DNA from: Phytophthora quininea
Lineage: Eukaryota > Oomycota > Peronosporomycetes > Peronosporales > Peronosporaceae
Direction: 5' to 3'
DNA: 64,000 bases
NCBI GenBank assembly: GCA_011947345.1
Contig: JAAVTG010000554.1
Location: 620,001-684,000, forward strand
Of this stretch, positions 43,188 to 55,035 are shown one piece after another. Under the pieces are notes generated by a model. The model ran no database searches and had not been told where the DNA came from. It was given only the letters and a program-made list of their open reading frames with translations. Numbering within the stretch: position 1 is the stretch's first letter; the number at the start of each line of letters is the position of its first letter. The translations under genes and the position numbers were made by a program.

Positions 43188-46100
43188 TCACAAGTCCAAG
43201 ACACCGATCGCTCTTCCTGCAACCATCTTAGTAGCGCCGCTTAGCTTTTTCTTGGAGCTGGTCGAGCGAGCAGGTCGCCGAAGCTGTCGCTTTCTCCCAG
43301 CTCCTTCCCAGTCCGATTCATCGCTGAAATCCTCTTCCTCGTCCTCCTCGTCCTCGTCCTCGTCCTCCTCTTCTTCACTTTCCGATGTGCTGTGCCAACT
43401 ATCTTCCGCATCATCCTCTAAAATGGCAGCGGCAGGCTTTCTGCGCGTACGCTGTTTGCTTGCCTTTGCCGGCGACGACTTGCTCTTTGGTCGGCCTACA
43501 GAACGACCAGTGTTCCGCTGGGATGATGGTTTGTGCGACTGACGATCAATACCAGCCACATCTAGCAGAACTTGACAGAGTACTTCTGCAGATCCTGGAC
43601 TAGCCCACCAATATACCCGTCCCAGCCGTTGTATTCGATTGCATTGGAGAACACAAGCTCCACATCAGCCTGAGGGTACCACACCAACAAAAGACATCGT
43701 TAGGTAAGTGCACAGCAAAGCAAATTCAATGACAACACGCTTACAAAATACTCGCGGAAGCTTTTGTACTTGTGCAGCCTGTCGGTGATGGTCCCAAAGT
43801 CCAGAGGGTTCGAAATAATCGTCGAGTACTGCGGGGCTTCATCATCGGTCACTGGTTTCGCAAACACTTCCAGAGGATCCGCCTGGCCCAGCGCGTCATG
43901 GAAATCTTGCAGCACGGCCCTCAAATCTTCATCACACGCGAGTCTAACAGAGTCACGCTGTGACATTGTAAGATTTTCCAGGAGGGCCGCATAAGTCAGG
44001 AGTTCAAACTCAAGGGTTTTGCGCTGCCGTTTACGAGTCGGGCCGTCGCCAGTTGTAGGCGTTGATACCGCTCGTGGTGTGCGACGAGTTCGAAGCGACC
44101 TGGCTGGTGAAAGTTCTTCACGTGTTTGCTGTTGGCTTGAAGCATCAGACACTTCAGCCGAGGAAACATCATTGCTGGCTGTATTCACTGACTCTGCTGC
44201 ATCAGCATGTGCGATGTCGCCGTGCTGTTCTCCAACGCTCTCAGTGTTCATGTCAGTCTCATCTCGCTCATCGTTACTTTGAGAGCTGCGCGTTCTTCGG
44301 CGAGTGGTAATAACTGGAACGTCGTTTGTTTGATCCGGAACCATTGCTGAAGGGTCCACGGGCAGAGCAACACCATCGGCAGAGGCAGAGTTGCTGCTGA
44401 TCTCAGACGCAGGAGTTAGCAGCTCAATGTTCAGCAATTCCAGTTGCGTTTCTTCAGGATCCTCCCTGAAGTTCGTCACAAAATCGTCGGGAGGATACGA
44501 AAAGCAGGCACTCTCTCCTCTTTCTAAAGGATTCGTATTGTTGAATTCGCGTAGCAGGTGCGGGAAGTGCCGCTGCGCAGCAGTCAGCAGTGACGAGAAC
44601 AGACTCCGCGAGTTCTGCGCGATTGCACTGGACTGGACGTTGTAGGTCTCGCAATTCACACTAATCAGCTTGGTGTCGGCCAGAAAGGCCTCGACTTGTC
44701 GGTAGTACCCGTGCTGAAGTCGCTGCTGAATCTTCGTCAGGTCAATTGGGTTAGCGACCGTTATTAAATAATCCAAAAGGTTTCCTCATCCACGGGGTAA
44801 ATGAAATCGCGGGAGATACTCAGCATCAGTACTTGGTTCAGCTCCTGCAACAATGCGTCACGCTTTTCACCGATTATGCTCCGAGAAAACAAAAGGCGCG
44901 TGGAACCCCGGCGAAGAGAAAGCTCGCGTTTCTCGCGCAGTACGTCTGCTGATTCTGGTTCAAGTTCCCAAGGACACACGTTGCAGGAATCGTCCTCCGG
45001 ACTGTCCCAATCTACCCTAACGCATTCCCAAGGAGTAATGACTCCCCCAAGTCGCTTGTCGACATTAGTTTCCGAGAAATGCTTTCAATCTTTCCAAACG
45101 ACATTTTTGCCTCGATCTCGAGACCGTGGCCATTGAACCCCACAAAAGGCATCTGGACGCGGTCGCCAACATGCCAATTGCCACATACACCGCTCTCGTA
45201 AACGTGGTCCAGCACGAGGAAGTTGGCCATATCGTTCGGGTGGTATAAAACCTTAAAAGTGAAGCGTGGTGAAGGTTCGCTAGTCGATGACGTCAACTGG
45301 TCATCGACACTTGTAAACTCTGCAAAAGGAGAGGACTGCGGGTTAAAAAGATCTTCAGCATCCTCCTTAGTTTCTTCCTCTTGACGGGTTTCAGTGGAAG
45401 CAGCAAGAATTGAACTTGGAACAGCGAGCAGCTAGCGAAATCTCACATTTGATGGTGCTACACCGCACAAATTCTTCGGCAGTGGGGAACACGTATTTGA
45501 TATCAATCACACGACACTTGACAGCGTAAAACTTGGAAAGCCGTGCATAATACCTCGGGTTGGGCATACCACCGAAACGGAGGTACCCAGGGTGGCCTTC
45601 TGGCAGATACACTACGTAGTCGCCAACTTGTGGAACGTATTGGTGAATGGATCGCAGACTAACCAATTGAAGCCACTCGCGGTGGAATTTGAGACCAAAT
45701 CGTTTAGAAGCAGGTTCGATGATAGCACCTCCATCCTCGATTGCAGTACGGGCATTGCTGTCTTCGTGGTGTCTTCGCTCTCGCATCGACTGATGGTCAG
45801 GGCAAAAGAAATGCATTTGGTCCACGGACCAACCATAGTTGATCGCACATTTCCAGTGGTACGAGTTGCGGCAAGACGCAACTGTACAACCTACCGTTGC
45901 ACCTCGCTTGGTACACCCCACACAAGTTAGCGATCTCCCGCGGCGAATCTCTCTCGTCACATTATACCAGTTACCGTCTCGGTTGAAGCAGAGGGGGACG
46001 CAATAGCGCATTGATCGTGCACGAACACCCGTTGCATGCCGTGAATCAAAGGATGCACTCCCATTTCGTCTCCAGGAAGTTTCAACATTGTACCATCGTC

Positions 46101-49100
46101 CCCAAACCCGCAAAATGCACATGGAATCAGCGCTTCCTCACTATTTTCTTCAGGCACTTCGGTACGTGTCATCCGAAGATGAGATCTTTTCGCCTCCAGC
46201 ATTTCAGCATACGTCATGCTTATGTCAAAACGATCAAGATGGTTGTCGCCCATGAGAAAGCCATCATTTGACTCGACAACGACTCTGCTTTGGTCGCCAG
46301 GCGCAACATCTCCATTCAAAGCATCCGCTGCCTGCTGATGCGTCTGCATCTCCTGGTCATCTTCACCATCACTATCAATTACTAGCCTGGACCGCACTCG
46401 AGCTGCATTTCGTCGAGCACGCAACTGTCGGGGGTTTCTTCTTCCTGTGCGCGTTCATTTACTGATAGTAACCTCCGACCACCACGAGAAGGAAATCTTG
46501 CACTAGGAGACTCACGCCGTCGATTACTACGAAGCCGCCGCCGCCTCACATTCGCAGGAGATACCACAGCGTCCTCATTATCGCTCAATAAGTCATCCTC
46601 ATCCAAGTCATAGTCATCTTCATCGTCATCCTCTTCATCCTCTTCTTCTTCCTCTGCAGCATGCCGCGGGGTTGGTACCTGAAAGTCTTCATCACTGTGA
46701 TCATCCTCACTTGAGATTTCAATTTCAAGAACGGACGTATCACGCTCTTCAGCCTGAGATTCGCGCCGCCGATCATGCCTCCTAGGTCCGTACCCACGGC
46801 GTCGTAGTTCGGACAGCATCACAGGATCCCCGTTTAATCTATAAGAAGCTCTTGCTATAGCCAACGCATCGCTAGCGCTGATTGTTTGCTGCTGAGCGCA
46901 CCCTTGCTTGGTGTCCATAATAGCAAGGGGAAATAATTGAACATCTTCTTCATCTTCTGTAAATGCCTAACCCCGCATTGTATCTCAGACTCTTTGCACT
47001 GCTGGACGCGCTTTCGACGGTTATTTGCGATCTCGTCCGGCGTAAGCAACGACCGATTGGGTAGCAGATGAGGTGGCTGGTGCGGATACTGAACCAAGGA
47101 GGCATCCATCAAGGGTCCGGATGGCATCATGCTCGGTAACTCATTCGTTTCACGGTCCACCACATTATAATGCCCATCAGTGATTAGCATCACATAGTCA
47201 TGCAGGAAATATTGCTGCACGGGAGTAGCCGCGTACTGCTCACCAGATCCGGTACCGAAAATATGTAATCGACCAATTTGATCCGTGAAGCAAAACCCAT
47301 TCCCATCAGGCATGAAGCCGCCATCAAGATTAGACAGAGGCTTTGAATCTGGCGATAAGTTTGTAAAAGCCTTCAGCATCCTTCCCGTCGAAATATCCCA
47401 CAGAAACACCCGCCCATCGTAACCTGCAGTAACCACAATCCTCCAATCCGTTGGGTGTGTATCAAGCGCGAACACCGCATTCACATGGCCATTCTTCTTC
47501 TCTTTGTCATTTGCCCCCAACGTCATTTTTAAATTCCCAGTAACTGGATCCCACACTCGTATTCTTTGTTCCCACACGGGATCGGCCATTTGAGAGTTTA
47601 ACTTTACGCTGTGAACAGTAACGAGCCGCGTATCGTCATGGGTCCAGGCAAGCGTGTCAACGACAGGGAAACTTTGTTTCGATTGCGCGCTCCAAAGAAG
47701 ATAGGGGTATCATCCTCTTCGATGGCTTCTTTGGACACCAGCACAGTAGCATGCAAGCTCTTGTATTTACGTTTCCATCTCCAGATGCGGGTCGCGCTGT
47801 CCTTGATAGACGCAGTCGCGATCTGGTCACCCTTGTGGTTGTATACAATCGTTGTGACCGGCCCTTTATGGCCTTTCAGTTGTGCAATCGGCTCAATACT
47901 TTGGATATCAACATCTGAAAGCGTCACCGATGGCAAATTGTTCTGCTGTACCTGTGGGGGTTGCAGTCGTCGCTGTCCTGCTTCACGTTGTAAAGAGTCC
48001 GGGGCGTTTCGCAAGGGGATTTGAGCGCCATTTTGCGGTTGTAACGGGGCACGTTGATCAGGTGGAGTCGGTAAAGTTGAAGGCGCCACCGTTGGAATGG
48101 AACCCATTGCAGCTGGAGTTACATTACCTGCAACTTGCTCCCCTGGAAGTCGTTGCGGCTGAGCAGGCAAAATCATTGGTACAGGAGCAACTTGGACGGA
48201 TGAGGCTCCAAGGATAGGAAGAGCAGTCGATAGAGAAGCCTGACTTGGGGCTTGGCTGGTATCGTTGAACTGCTCCCTTGGTGCTTGAGGTTCAGCGGTT
48301 GGCTGAAATCGGGGAACCACAACAGGAGCATTCGAGCCACACATCGCAGATAAATCCCAAACTCGCGCAATACCGTCATGACTACCAGAGACAACGTAAT
48401 CGCCGCAGCGACTGTAAGCTATGCAGTGAACTTTGCACGACCGCACTCCTTCACGTCGCGTGTGGCTCATCTTGCATATCGGATGCAGACTCAACATGTA
48501 CGCCTTGAGTGAAAAAGCGTCGTGCGGTCTCGATTTTCGTCTCTGGTCCATCCACAGGAGGAATCTCTGGTAGTCTATAACAAAAGCATTGGCCATCATC
48601 TGAAGCGGTGACGACGATATTTCTCTTCGGGTGAAACCGAACGGAATTCACAACAGCTGAATGGCCGACCAATACGGCTACCGGGAAACCTGTGCTCAAC
48701 TCCCAAACGCGAACGGTTTTATCATCAGAGGAAGACGCTAACAGTGTGTTGGCACTATTCACTGCAAGATCAGTAATGTTCCCAACGTGTCCTCGCAATG
48801 TGAACAGCAAATCTCCAGTTCTCAACGACCAAATCTTCACCAATCTGAGCAAACAAATCAAACAAATAGATTCGTGCAGCTCGGCGAACCATAAATTCTT
48901 CAACTGTACCTGTCATCAGACCCCGTAATAACAAATCTGCCAGATTTATCGTACTCCAAGCAGTACGCCTGAATCTGCAAATGGCCACTCAGTGTCTTCA
49001 GGCGACGAATGCGGCTGTACACGTATGCCGGTGGAAGCTGAGAATCACCGCGTGACCCGACCTCACGACGCTGCAATAGCGACATCTGATTGTGACCTGT

Positions 49101-50052
49101 TCGAATAGTGGTTTGAAACAATCCAGACAGTTTAGCCCTCTCAATCAGTGTCTCAATTTGCCGCTCAACCTCAGCTCGCTCTTGGCGTAGTTGGAAAAGC
49201 TGCTTCAACGCACGCACATCAGCCGCCAACGTCGTCACTTTGTCGACAGATTCGTCACTTGTCGTCGCTGTATCATTCACATTGAGCAGCAATTGCTGCA
49301 GCTCAAGCGGCAGTTCTTCAACACGCGAAACTGCCGTGTACTTTTGATATCGCTCGTACTTTTTGATGACCTTCTCCACCACTCCCAGCGTCTTCGTCAC
49401 TCCACGCACTTTAAACAAGCTGTCCACAATATTTTCGCCAGTGTCCTGCGTCCCTCCAGCGGTAATTGAAGTTTCCTGTCCACTCTCGACCGCAGCAACA
49501 AGCTCCTCCGTTCCTGTGTAACGTCCTTTGCTTTCTTCTTATCCATAAAACCCGTTCCAGGCTTGGGAACGTCGCCGCAGCGCCCTTCAACAGCTCCACA
49601 AGATGGCCAGGTGCAATATCCCTGTGCCGCAGTCTGTAGTCCTCATATGTGGCTGTCTTTTGCCTGCCCTGCCAGTCCACGCCGTTCTTCAGCAGTTGGT
49701 GCTCCGCCATCTCTTCGATCAGCACGTCTGCAGCCTTCTGACATGTCGAGTGGCGCTTCAAAAAGTCTGCAATGAGGAAAAACACCTCGCTCTCGTCTAC
49801 AGTAGGCGGTTGCGGCTGTTGCTGCGCGTCCTGTTCTTCTTTCCTGGCTTCTGGCTGCTCCGTCGCCTGTGTCACCGTCTCATTTATCCCCTGTGGATCT
49901 CGATCTGCAGAAATGGGTGGGAGACTCTCGCGGGCGTTAGAAGCGCCGCTGTCGCTGTTCCAAAGTGACCGCAATTGGGAAAGGCCTGGAGCAGCCGCCG
50001 AGGATCCGTCAGCGTCGCGCTCAGGGCTACGCTCTCCTGACTCATCGTCCAT
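43188..50052 (-). CDS. BRWD/PHIP-like protein: WD40 repeats, extended PHD, two bromodomains (several frame breaks)
   Basis: Predicted chromatin reader. ATG at 50050-50052. Order: N-terminal helical domain FFLIADFLKRHSTCQKAADV with HRDIAPGHLVELL, as in BRWD1/3; coiled region; WD40 propeller (~46.9-49.0 kb: KIWSLRTGDLLFTLRGHVGN, ASSSDDKTVRVWELSTG, VSGSHDGIARVWDLS, IRVWDPVTGNLKMTLG) ending YFLHDYVMLITDGHYNV; acidic linker; an extended PHD (45788-46124: CAFCGFGDDG, CVGCTKRGATVGCTVASC, SYHWKCAINYGW); a Tudor-like region (VGDRVQMPF, TPWECVRVDWD, CPWELEPE); bromodomain 1 (FIYPVDEETFW, NPIDLTKIQQRL, ETYN); bromodomain 2 (ISNPLDFGTITDRL, SNAIEYNGWDGYIG); acidic and basic tail. Introns 48845-48909 and 43670-43744 are clear. 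At least six one-base shortfalls occur, e.g. near 44773 (ETFW/DYLITVANP) and near 46922. All blocks survive in order, so one gene. Confidence 0.82.
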
Positions 50053-50233
50053 GCTGTTTCAACCCTGAGGTATCTACCAGAGTCTCCTGGACGCGCGCAA
50101 TGAAGCTCTACTTGGACTGCCGTGGAAAGCGGCTGACGGCGTCCCGCGCTTTTGAACAAAATGAGAGTGTACCAAAAGGTAACTCATTGTTTTGACCAAT
50201 GAAAAGCAGAGAACGAGTTACACTTCAATATTC

Positions 50234-51513
50234 ATGCTTCGTGGGACGCACCGGGAACTGGCGGTCGAGGACGATGCAGAGGACCTGGAGGACGGCCAAC
50301 TGGACGTGGGAGCGACGGAGAGCTCACTGAAGACCAGGGACAAGAGCTGGCGCCAGTCGGACGAGACGTTCCTGTGGCTGCTGCTGCTGGCAGCCGTCGC
50401 CGAGTGCGTAACCACCTGCTTCGTCCCAAGTTACACTCTGCACCAATGGGGCCTCAATGTCGGCGGCACCGCCTTGAACTGGATTGGGCCATTCCTGGAT
50501 GGCGTGTCGTACGGATACGAAGGCGCACTCAAGGGTGGGGAGGTCTCGTTGGCGTGCATCCAGTTCCGCTCGGCGTTTCTTGGGTGAGTGACTCCGAAGA
50601 GTAGGGGTTACCCTTTTGATTGTCGTTGCTGACTAATTGTGCTACCTGCAGAGTGTTTACTTCGTACTCATTCATGGTAGACCACGCGGGGATCTCAGTG
50701 GAAGCAGCTTTGCAGCGGGACCCGTCTACGTGTGCTTTTCGATTGTTGGAGGCTGTCTGTGTTTCCAGTTGGGGAAACAGAGCGTCATGCCAGCCTTGAG
50801 GGCACCTACAGCTACTAGAGCACGTAGGGTATTCGCTACATTGGAAAGCATGCTATCGCTAGGAAGTTGGCTCATGGCTTTCGTCGGTTTGACGACGTTG
50901 ATGGCAGCGTTTGGACCTCACGGCTTCGTCCGGTGAGTAGCAATTTGTTTTGAGGCCAAAGAACGATGACTGACAACTGTCATACTCGTGCAGTGACCCA
51001 AACGACCCGCAGTTCATTGGGCCGCTGCAGGTAGCAGATGGCGAAGAGCTTGTGCTGGGCATCCTAATGTCTTGCAGTGCCATTCTTCTGTCGGACTACG
51101 TGTGCCAGTTCTTTCCAGAGCAGCCAAGCCATTTGCAGTCTGCCAAGTCACGAAGTGGTGGCCCGTTCATCGATTGGGGATGCTTATGCTGCAACTTCAT
51201 CGCGTGCATGTTGGCAGGGTTTACCTACCAGCTCAGTCGAGTCTCAGGACTCACCAACAACCTGCTGGCGCTCAAATTTGTCAGCTCGTTTTGCGGCTCG
51301 CTGTCGATGTTCTCAGGCGCAATCAGTATTGTCTCGGTATGTCATTACTCCCTAGATGGACACCCGAATTTGAAAAACTGACATAAAATTTATTGTGTGG
51401 TCCAGCGACTCTGGATTGCAGGTAATCGGCATTCTGCGCTCTGGAATCTCTCTCTACATCTTCTTATCGGATTGCTATTTATCCCCTACCTCTACAAGCA
51501 CGACGCCAACTAA
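50234..51513 (+). CDS. FEX-type fluoride channel (two CrcB/FluC repeats), one frame break
   Basis: Eukaryotic fluoride exporters (FEX) fuse two CrcB/FluC-like four-helix domains and protect cells from F-. Exons 50234-50583, 50652-50932, 50994-51336 and 51406-51513. The acceptor TGGTCCAG at 51405 keeps frame into a final helix (LHLLIGLLFIPYLYKHDAN). Repeat 1: ALNWIGPFLDG and FRSAFLGVFTSYSFMVDHAG. Repeat 2: DWGCLCCNFIACMLAG and LKFVSSFCGSLSMFSGAIS. These fit the NxxG and GFxGxxTTFS-like motifs of the family. One base is missing in the G4 run near 50690 (HAG/DLSGSSF); restoring it gives 1,083 nt, 360 residues. The N-terminal ~45 residues are acidic and polar. The family call rests on the duplicated motifs and helix pattern and is fairly but not fully secure. 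Confidence 0.62.
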
Positions 51514-51557
51514 AACCCTCAGTCGGACTCGCTAGATGGCAACATGCACACTGTCTT

Positions 51558-52511
51558 TGCTGGTAATTGCGCCTGGCCGATCCCAGAGTAATCGAGTGCT
51601 ACAGATATCTTCTCAAAGGATGAACGGGGGACATTAATGCGCGAATCGGCACTTCTCGTTTTCCTTCGAGTCGATTTCAACAAGTAGCAGCGATGGATCT
51701 CGTGCTGGAAGTCGCGGACGATTTCTTTTTGGATGCCGTGTTCCCCGCAGAAGTGCCTCGAGACTCGCTGGCTCGCCAGATCACATCGATCTCCGTGCTG
51801 ACGCTGGTCGGAGGCTACTTGCTCTACTTGACGGGCGCTGGGTTCGCATACCAGTTCCTGTTCGACAAGCAGCTGATGCAGCACCCCAAGTTCCTCAAGA
51901 ACCAGGTGGGGAAGGAGATCGCCTACAGCATGAAATCCATCCCCGTCATGATGCTGCTGACGCTGCCGTGGTTTCTGGCGGACGTGCGGGGCTACTCCAA
52001 GACGTACCAGCATTTCGGCCGGCACGGCTACTGGTTCGAGGCCTGGACGGTGGTCTGGTTCCTCTTCTTCTCGGACATGCTCATCTACTGGTTTCACCGC
52101 TGGCTGCACCACCCGCTCGTCTACGCGTCGCTGCACAAGCCGCACCACAAGTGGGTCGTTTGCTCGCCCTTCGCCTCGCACTCGTTCCACCCGGTGGACG
52201 GCTACATCCAGAGCCTGCCGTACCACCTGTTCGTCATGCTGTTCCCCATCCACCGCGGGCTGTTCCTGGCGCTGTTCGTGGCCGTCAACTACTGGACCAT
52301 CAGCATCCATGACGGACTCTTCCTCTCGCAGAACCACATCGTCAACGGCGCGCTGCACCACTCGGTCCACCACGAGCAGTTCGTGTACAACTACGGTCAA
52401 TATTTTACGCTGTGGGACCGCATCGGCGGATCGTATCGCGAACCTCCAGTCACCGGGTACTCTGTCCCCAAGACCCGCGGCAGCACATTGGAAGCTAAGA
52501 AGTTTCATTAG
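51558..52511 (+). repeat. Inverted duplication, copy 1 (ERG3 plus 5' flank)
   Basis: This segment matches 60578-61535 in inverted orientation. The shared sequence starts at TTGCTGGTAAT, includes about 130 bp of 5' flank with only a few differences, and stops at or just after the stop codon. Confidence 0.85.
51693..52511 (+). CDS. ERG3: Delta7-sterol C5-desaturase, ERG3 type, copy 1
   Basis: 272-residue ER membrane di-iron enzyme that introduces the C5-6 double bond in sterols. Family blocks are unmistakable: FFSDMLIYWFHRWLHHPLVY (HxxxH), ASLHKPHHKWVVCSPFASHS (HxxHH), FHPVDGYIQSLPYHLFVM, YWTISIHDG, NGALHHSVHHEQF (third His cluster) and YNYGQYFTLWDRIGGSYRE. Four hydrophobic stretches flank the His boxes. 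Single exon, no frame break. Phytophthora species cannot make sterols de novo but are known to retain ERG3-type and DHCR7-type genes, presumably to modify host-derived sterols. Its near-identical partner lies at 60578-61396 on the opposite strand. Confidence 0.92.
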   Translation: MDLVLEVADDFFLDAVFPAEVPRDSLARQITSISVLTLVGGYLLYLTGAGFAYQFLFDKQLMQHPKFLKNQVGKEIAYSMKSIPVMMLLTLPWFLADVRGYSKTYQHFGRHGYWFEAWTVVWFLFFSDMLIYWFHRWLHHPLVYASLHKPHHKWVVCSPFASHSFHPVDGYIQSLPYHLFVMLFPIHRGLFLALFVAVNYWTISIHDGLFLSQNHIVNGALHHSVHHEQFVYNYGQYFTLWDRIGGSYREPPVTGYSVPKTRGSTLEAKKFH

Positions 52512-52591
52512 CGCTCATAGCAAATTCGATTAGTTTGTGCATGCAGCAATTCAATTCTCAGCCGAAATTCGCATTCAGAATCGCTTTGGCC

Positions 52592-53323
52592 ATGGACCTC
52601 ACGGAACTGAACCGAGCTGCCACTGCCTCCGGGGCGGCAAACAAAGACTCGCCGATCATGCAGAAGCTGCTGCACTGCTGCGGGTCGCGGCGGTGGGCTG
52701 CAGGGATGCTACAGAAGCTGCCGGTTCGAGATCTCGCTGAGCTCTGTCAGGCGTCGGACGAGGTGGACGCCACACTAACGCGTGCCGACTGGCTGGAGGC
52801 GTTCGCGGCGCACCCGAGGGTCTGTAGCGGTAGTTTGGCTAGCTGGTGAGTCCCAGTGACGGCGGCACCAAGAAACTGAGCGTGGTGTGTGTGAATGTTT
52901 TCAGATCGGGAGAGCCAAGAAGCCCATCAAGGAGTGGGAAGCACAGGAGCAGAAAGTTGTTTAGATATTGTCGCAGCTTCGTAAATAATAACCTGGTGTA
53001 TTGAGGAGCGATATGTGCTTTAGGCGACGAAAAACGCAGATGAGGACATCCTGGATCGACTGGAGCAGCTGAACGACGCCTATTACGAGAAGTTCGGGTT
53101 CGTTGGGTGGACGCCATCCTGTTGAGGACTGTGTCGTACTGACGGAGGTGGTTGGCGTTGCAGCTACATCTACATTGTGTGCGCCACCGGCAAGTCTGCT
53201 GCCGAGATGCTACAGATTTTGGAGTCTCGGACGGATAACAATCCCGAGGACGAGCTCCCTGTCGCCGCAGCAGAGCAAGCCAAGATCTCCAAGCTCCGGT
53301 TGGAAAAGCTGCTGCAACCGTAA
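52592..53323 (+). CDS. URAD: OHCU decarboxylase (uric acid degradation)
   Basis: 2-oxo-4-hydroxy-4-carboxy-5-ureidoimidazoline decarboxylase, third step from urate to (S)-allantoin. Exons 52592-52819, 52905-52955, 53024-53097 and 53164-53323; GT-AG introns (the last with donor GTTCGT); total 513 nt, 170 residues, the normal size, with no frame break. Motifs: N-terminal LNRAATASG, a helical block CCGSRRWAAGMLQKLP, EAFAAHPRIGRAKK with the His of the active-site HPR(I/L)G motif created by splicing, WEAQEQK, LEQLNDAYYEKFGYIYIVCA, TGKSAAEMLQILESR and the C-terminal AEQAKISKLRLEKLL. No urate oxidase or HIU hydrolase lies next to it. It starts 80 bp after the ERG3 stop. Confidence 0.9.
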
Positions 53324-53551
53324 GCAACGAGCGTGCAGGCAATTATTGGCTTTAGTGCTGATTTTACAGTTGCCTTTGACTGCCATTAGGATGTGTGTTG
53401 GTCACGCTAAGTTGTAAGTGTAGCTCCAGTGGGGTGGTCAATGAGCAGCGCTCGAAATGCTTGCAAGTTCGTTCGTTGTTGCCTTTAAGCCAGATGGCTA
53501 CATTTCCGTCTTCATTAGCCAATCAATTTCTTATCGCGCCAATTCTCCATC

Positions 53552-53566
53552 ACTCATACATTTGCC
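53552..53566 (+). promoter_or_regulatory. INR/FPR-like core promoter of the SR-protein gene
   Basis: ACTCATACATTTGCC lies about 40 bp upstream of the start codon. TCATAC plus CATTTGC matches the adjacent initiator and MWTTTNC flanking-element pattern described for oomycete promoters. Confidence 0.45.
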
Positions 53567-53606
53567 AAGTCAAACCCCCAAGCCGAAGACCAAGACCAGC
53601 AAGACC

Positions 53607-54512
53607 ATGACGACCCGTGTGTACGTCGGCAACCTGCCCATGGACATCCGCACGCGCGAGGTGGAGGATATCTTCTACAAATACGGCCGTATCCGCGACA
53701 TCGACGTCAAGTTCCCGTCGCGCCCTCCGGCCTTCGCCTTCGTGGACTTCGAAGACCCGCGAGACGCCGAGGACGCCATCCGCGGCCGGGACGGCTACGA
53801 TTACGACGGCGCGCGGTTGCGCGTGGAGCCTGCGAACGCCGGGCGTCGGGATCGGGACCGCGGCGGCGCCCGCTACCCTCGCAACATCCGTGGCACGGGC
53901 GACTTCACTGTCGAGGTGAGCAACCTGCCGCCGCGCGTGTCGTGGCAAGACCTCAAGGACTTTATGCGTAAGGCCGGCGACGTGGTCTTCACGGAGGTGG
54001 ACGGCCGCGGCGGCGGCGTCGTGGAGTACAGCAACAAGCGCGACATGAAGTACGCAGTGGAGAAGCTGGATGACACGGAGTTCCGTGGCCGCTCGGAGAA
54101 CTCGTACGTGCGGGTGCGCGAGGCTCGCAGCGGCAGCCGCAGTGCCAGCAGGTCTAGAAGCCGTAGCCGTAGCCGCAGCGAGCGACGCTCGTCGTCCAAG
54201 AAGCGCAGTCGCAGCCGCAGCGCGAACGAGGAAGAAGACAACGCCAAGAAGCCCCGAACCAGCGACTCTCAGGACAAGGACGAGGACGCCAAGGAGGGTA
54301 AGGAAGAAGCTGCTGATAGTGTGAAGAAGGAGGTGGAAGAGGAGGCTAAGCCGCAGGAGAGCGAGGAGGAACCGGAAACAGCCAAGACCGAAGTGGCGGA
54401 GGAGCCAGCGAAGGACGACGCTGAAGCGGCGAAGGATGCAGCGGACGAGCCCGTCAAGGAGGAGGTCAAGCCGGAGCTCGAGGGACAGGACGAGGCAGCC
54501 AAACAGGAGTAG
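53607..54512 (+). CDS. SR-family splicing factor, SRSF1-like
   Basis: Single-exon, 301 residues. RRM1 (residues ~3-75) with RNP2 RVYVGNLP and RNP1-like [10 protein letters not shown]; a Gly/Arg linker; RRM2 of the pseudo-RRM type (residues ~95-170) carrying the invariant [15 protein letters not shown] heptapeptide region that defines SRSF1/SF2; an RS domain ([15 protein letters not shown]) and a basic SKKRSRSRS block. A long acidic, Lys/Glu/Ala-rich tail (~85 residues, ending DEAAKQE) follows; it is not part of metazoan SRSF1 but acidic extensions are common in protist SR proteins. Role: constitutive and regulated pre-mRNA splicing, nuclear speckles, RS phosphorylation. ATG in good context (AAGACCATGACG). 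No frame break. Confidence 0.9.
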   Translation: MTTRVYVGNLPMDIRTREVEDIFYKYGRIRDIDVKFPSRPPAFAFVDFEDPRDAEDAIRGRDGYDYDGARLRVEPANAGRRDRDRGGARYPRNIRGTGDFTVEVSNLPPRVSWQDLKDFMRKAGDVVFTEVDGRGGGVVEYSNKRDMKYAVEKLDDTEFRGRSENSYVRVREARSGSRSASRSRSRSRSRSERRSSSKKRSRSRSANEEEDNAKKPRTSDSQDKDEDAKEGKEEAADSVKKEVEEEAKPQESEEEPETAKTEVAEEPAKDDAEAAKDAADEPVKEEVKPELEGQDEAAKQE

Positions 54513-55035
54513 AGCGGCTCGGCGGACAAGCAGCAGGAGCAGACTCGGACGAGAGCACAAGGAGCAGACGGAGAAGCTGACTGGACCAACGCGCACGCAG
54601 TTTGATGGACGAAGCGAAATCGGAGGACGAGCGGGAGCGTGTGCGTGAGTCTGGTTGGTGGTGCTGTAGTCGGGGTCTCTTACCGTGTGCCTTGTGTGCC
54701 CCGTGTTCTTGTTTGTTGGTGCTGTATGTGCGGCACCGCCGAGATGCATTTTGACTTTGATCTTTCTACATGTTCCAAGTGGATGGCGGCCTGGATTTCG
54801 GCGTTGCGTTCTGCGAATTCGTGCGTTGCTGGTCAAGTAGTGGCGTGGACAACGGACTAATCGACGACGACAGCGTGAATGCGAAGGAGCTGAGGAGTAG
54901 GTTGGCAGACCGAAGCAAGCAAGTAGATAAAGCGGTAATGAGGAAAAATACAATCGATTGAGTTGCAGGAGGAGTTTCGTTAACTTCTCTCGTTCTAGAG
55001 GTATTCATCTCATCGACTGGCTTGTGAGCTGCAGT
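54513..55035. other. Intergenic region between convergent genes
   Basis: About 520 bp between the SR-protein and UDP-GlcNAc pyrophosphorylase stops. Presumably 3' UTRs; the GTGTGCCTTGTGTGCCCCGTG region near 54690 is GT-rich. No gene is recognised. Confidence 0.4.

Noticed and set aside
43300..43380. TCCTCG/TCTTCC-rich tract as a microsatellite of interest
   Set aside because: It encodes the acidic Glu/Asp stretch of the BRWD-like C-terminus; codon repetition explains it.
51519..52508. 329-codon minus-strand open frame opposite ERG3
   Set aside because: Antisense of a strongly conserved enzyme; the repeated Val/Arg/His composition mirrors ERG3 codon usage, and the same shadow appears opposite ERG3 copy 2.
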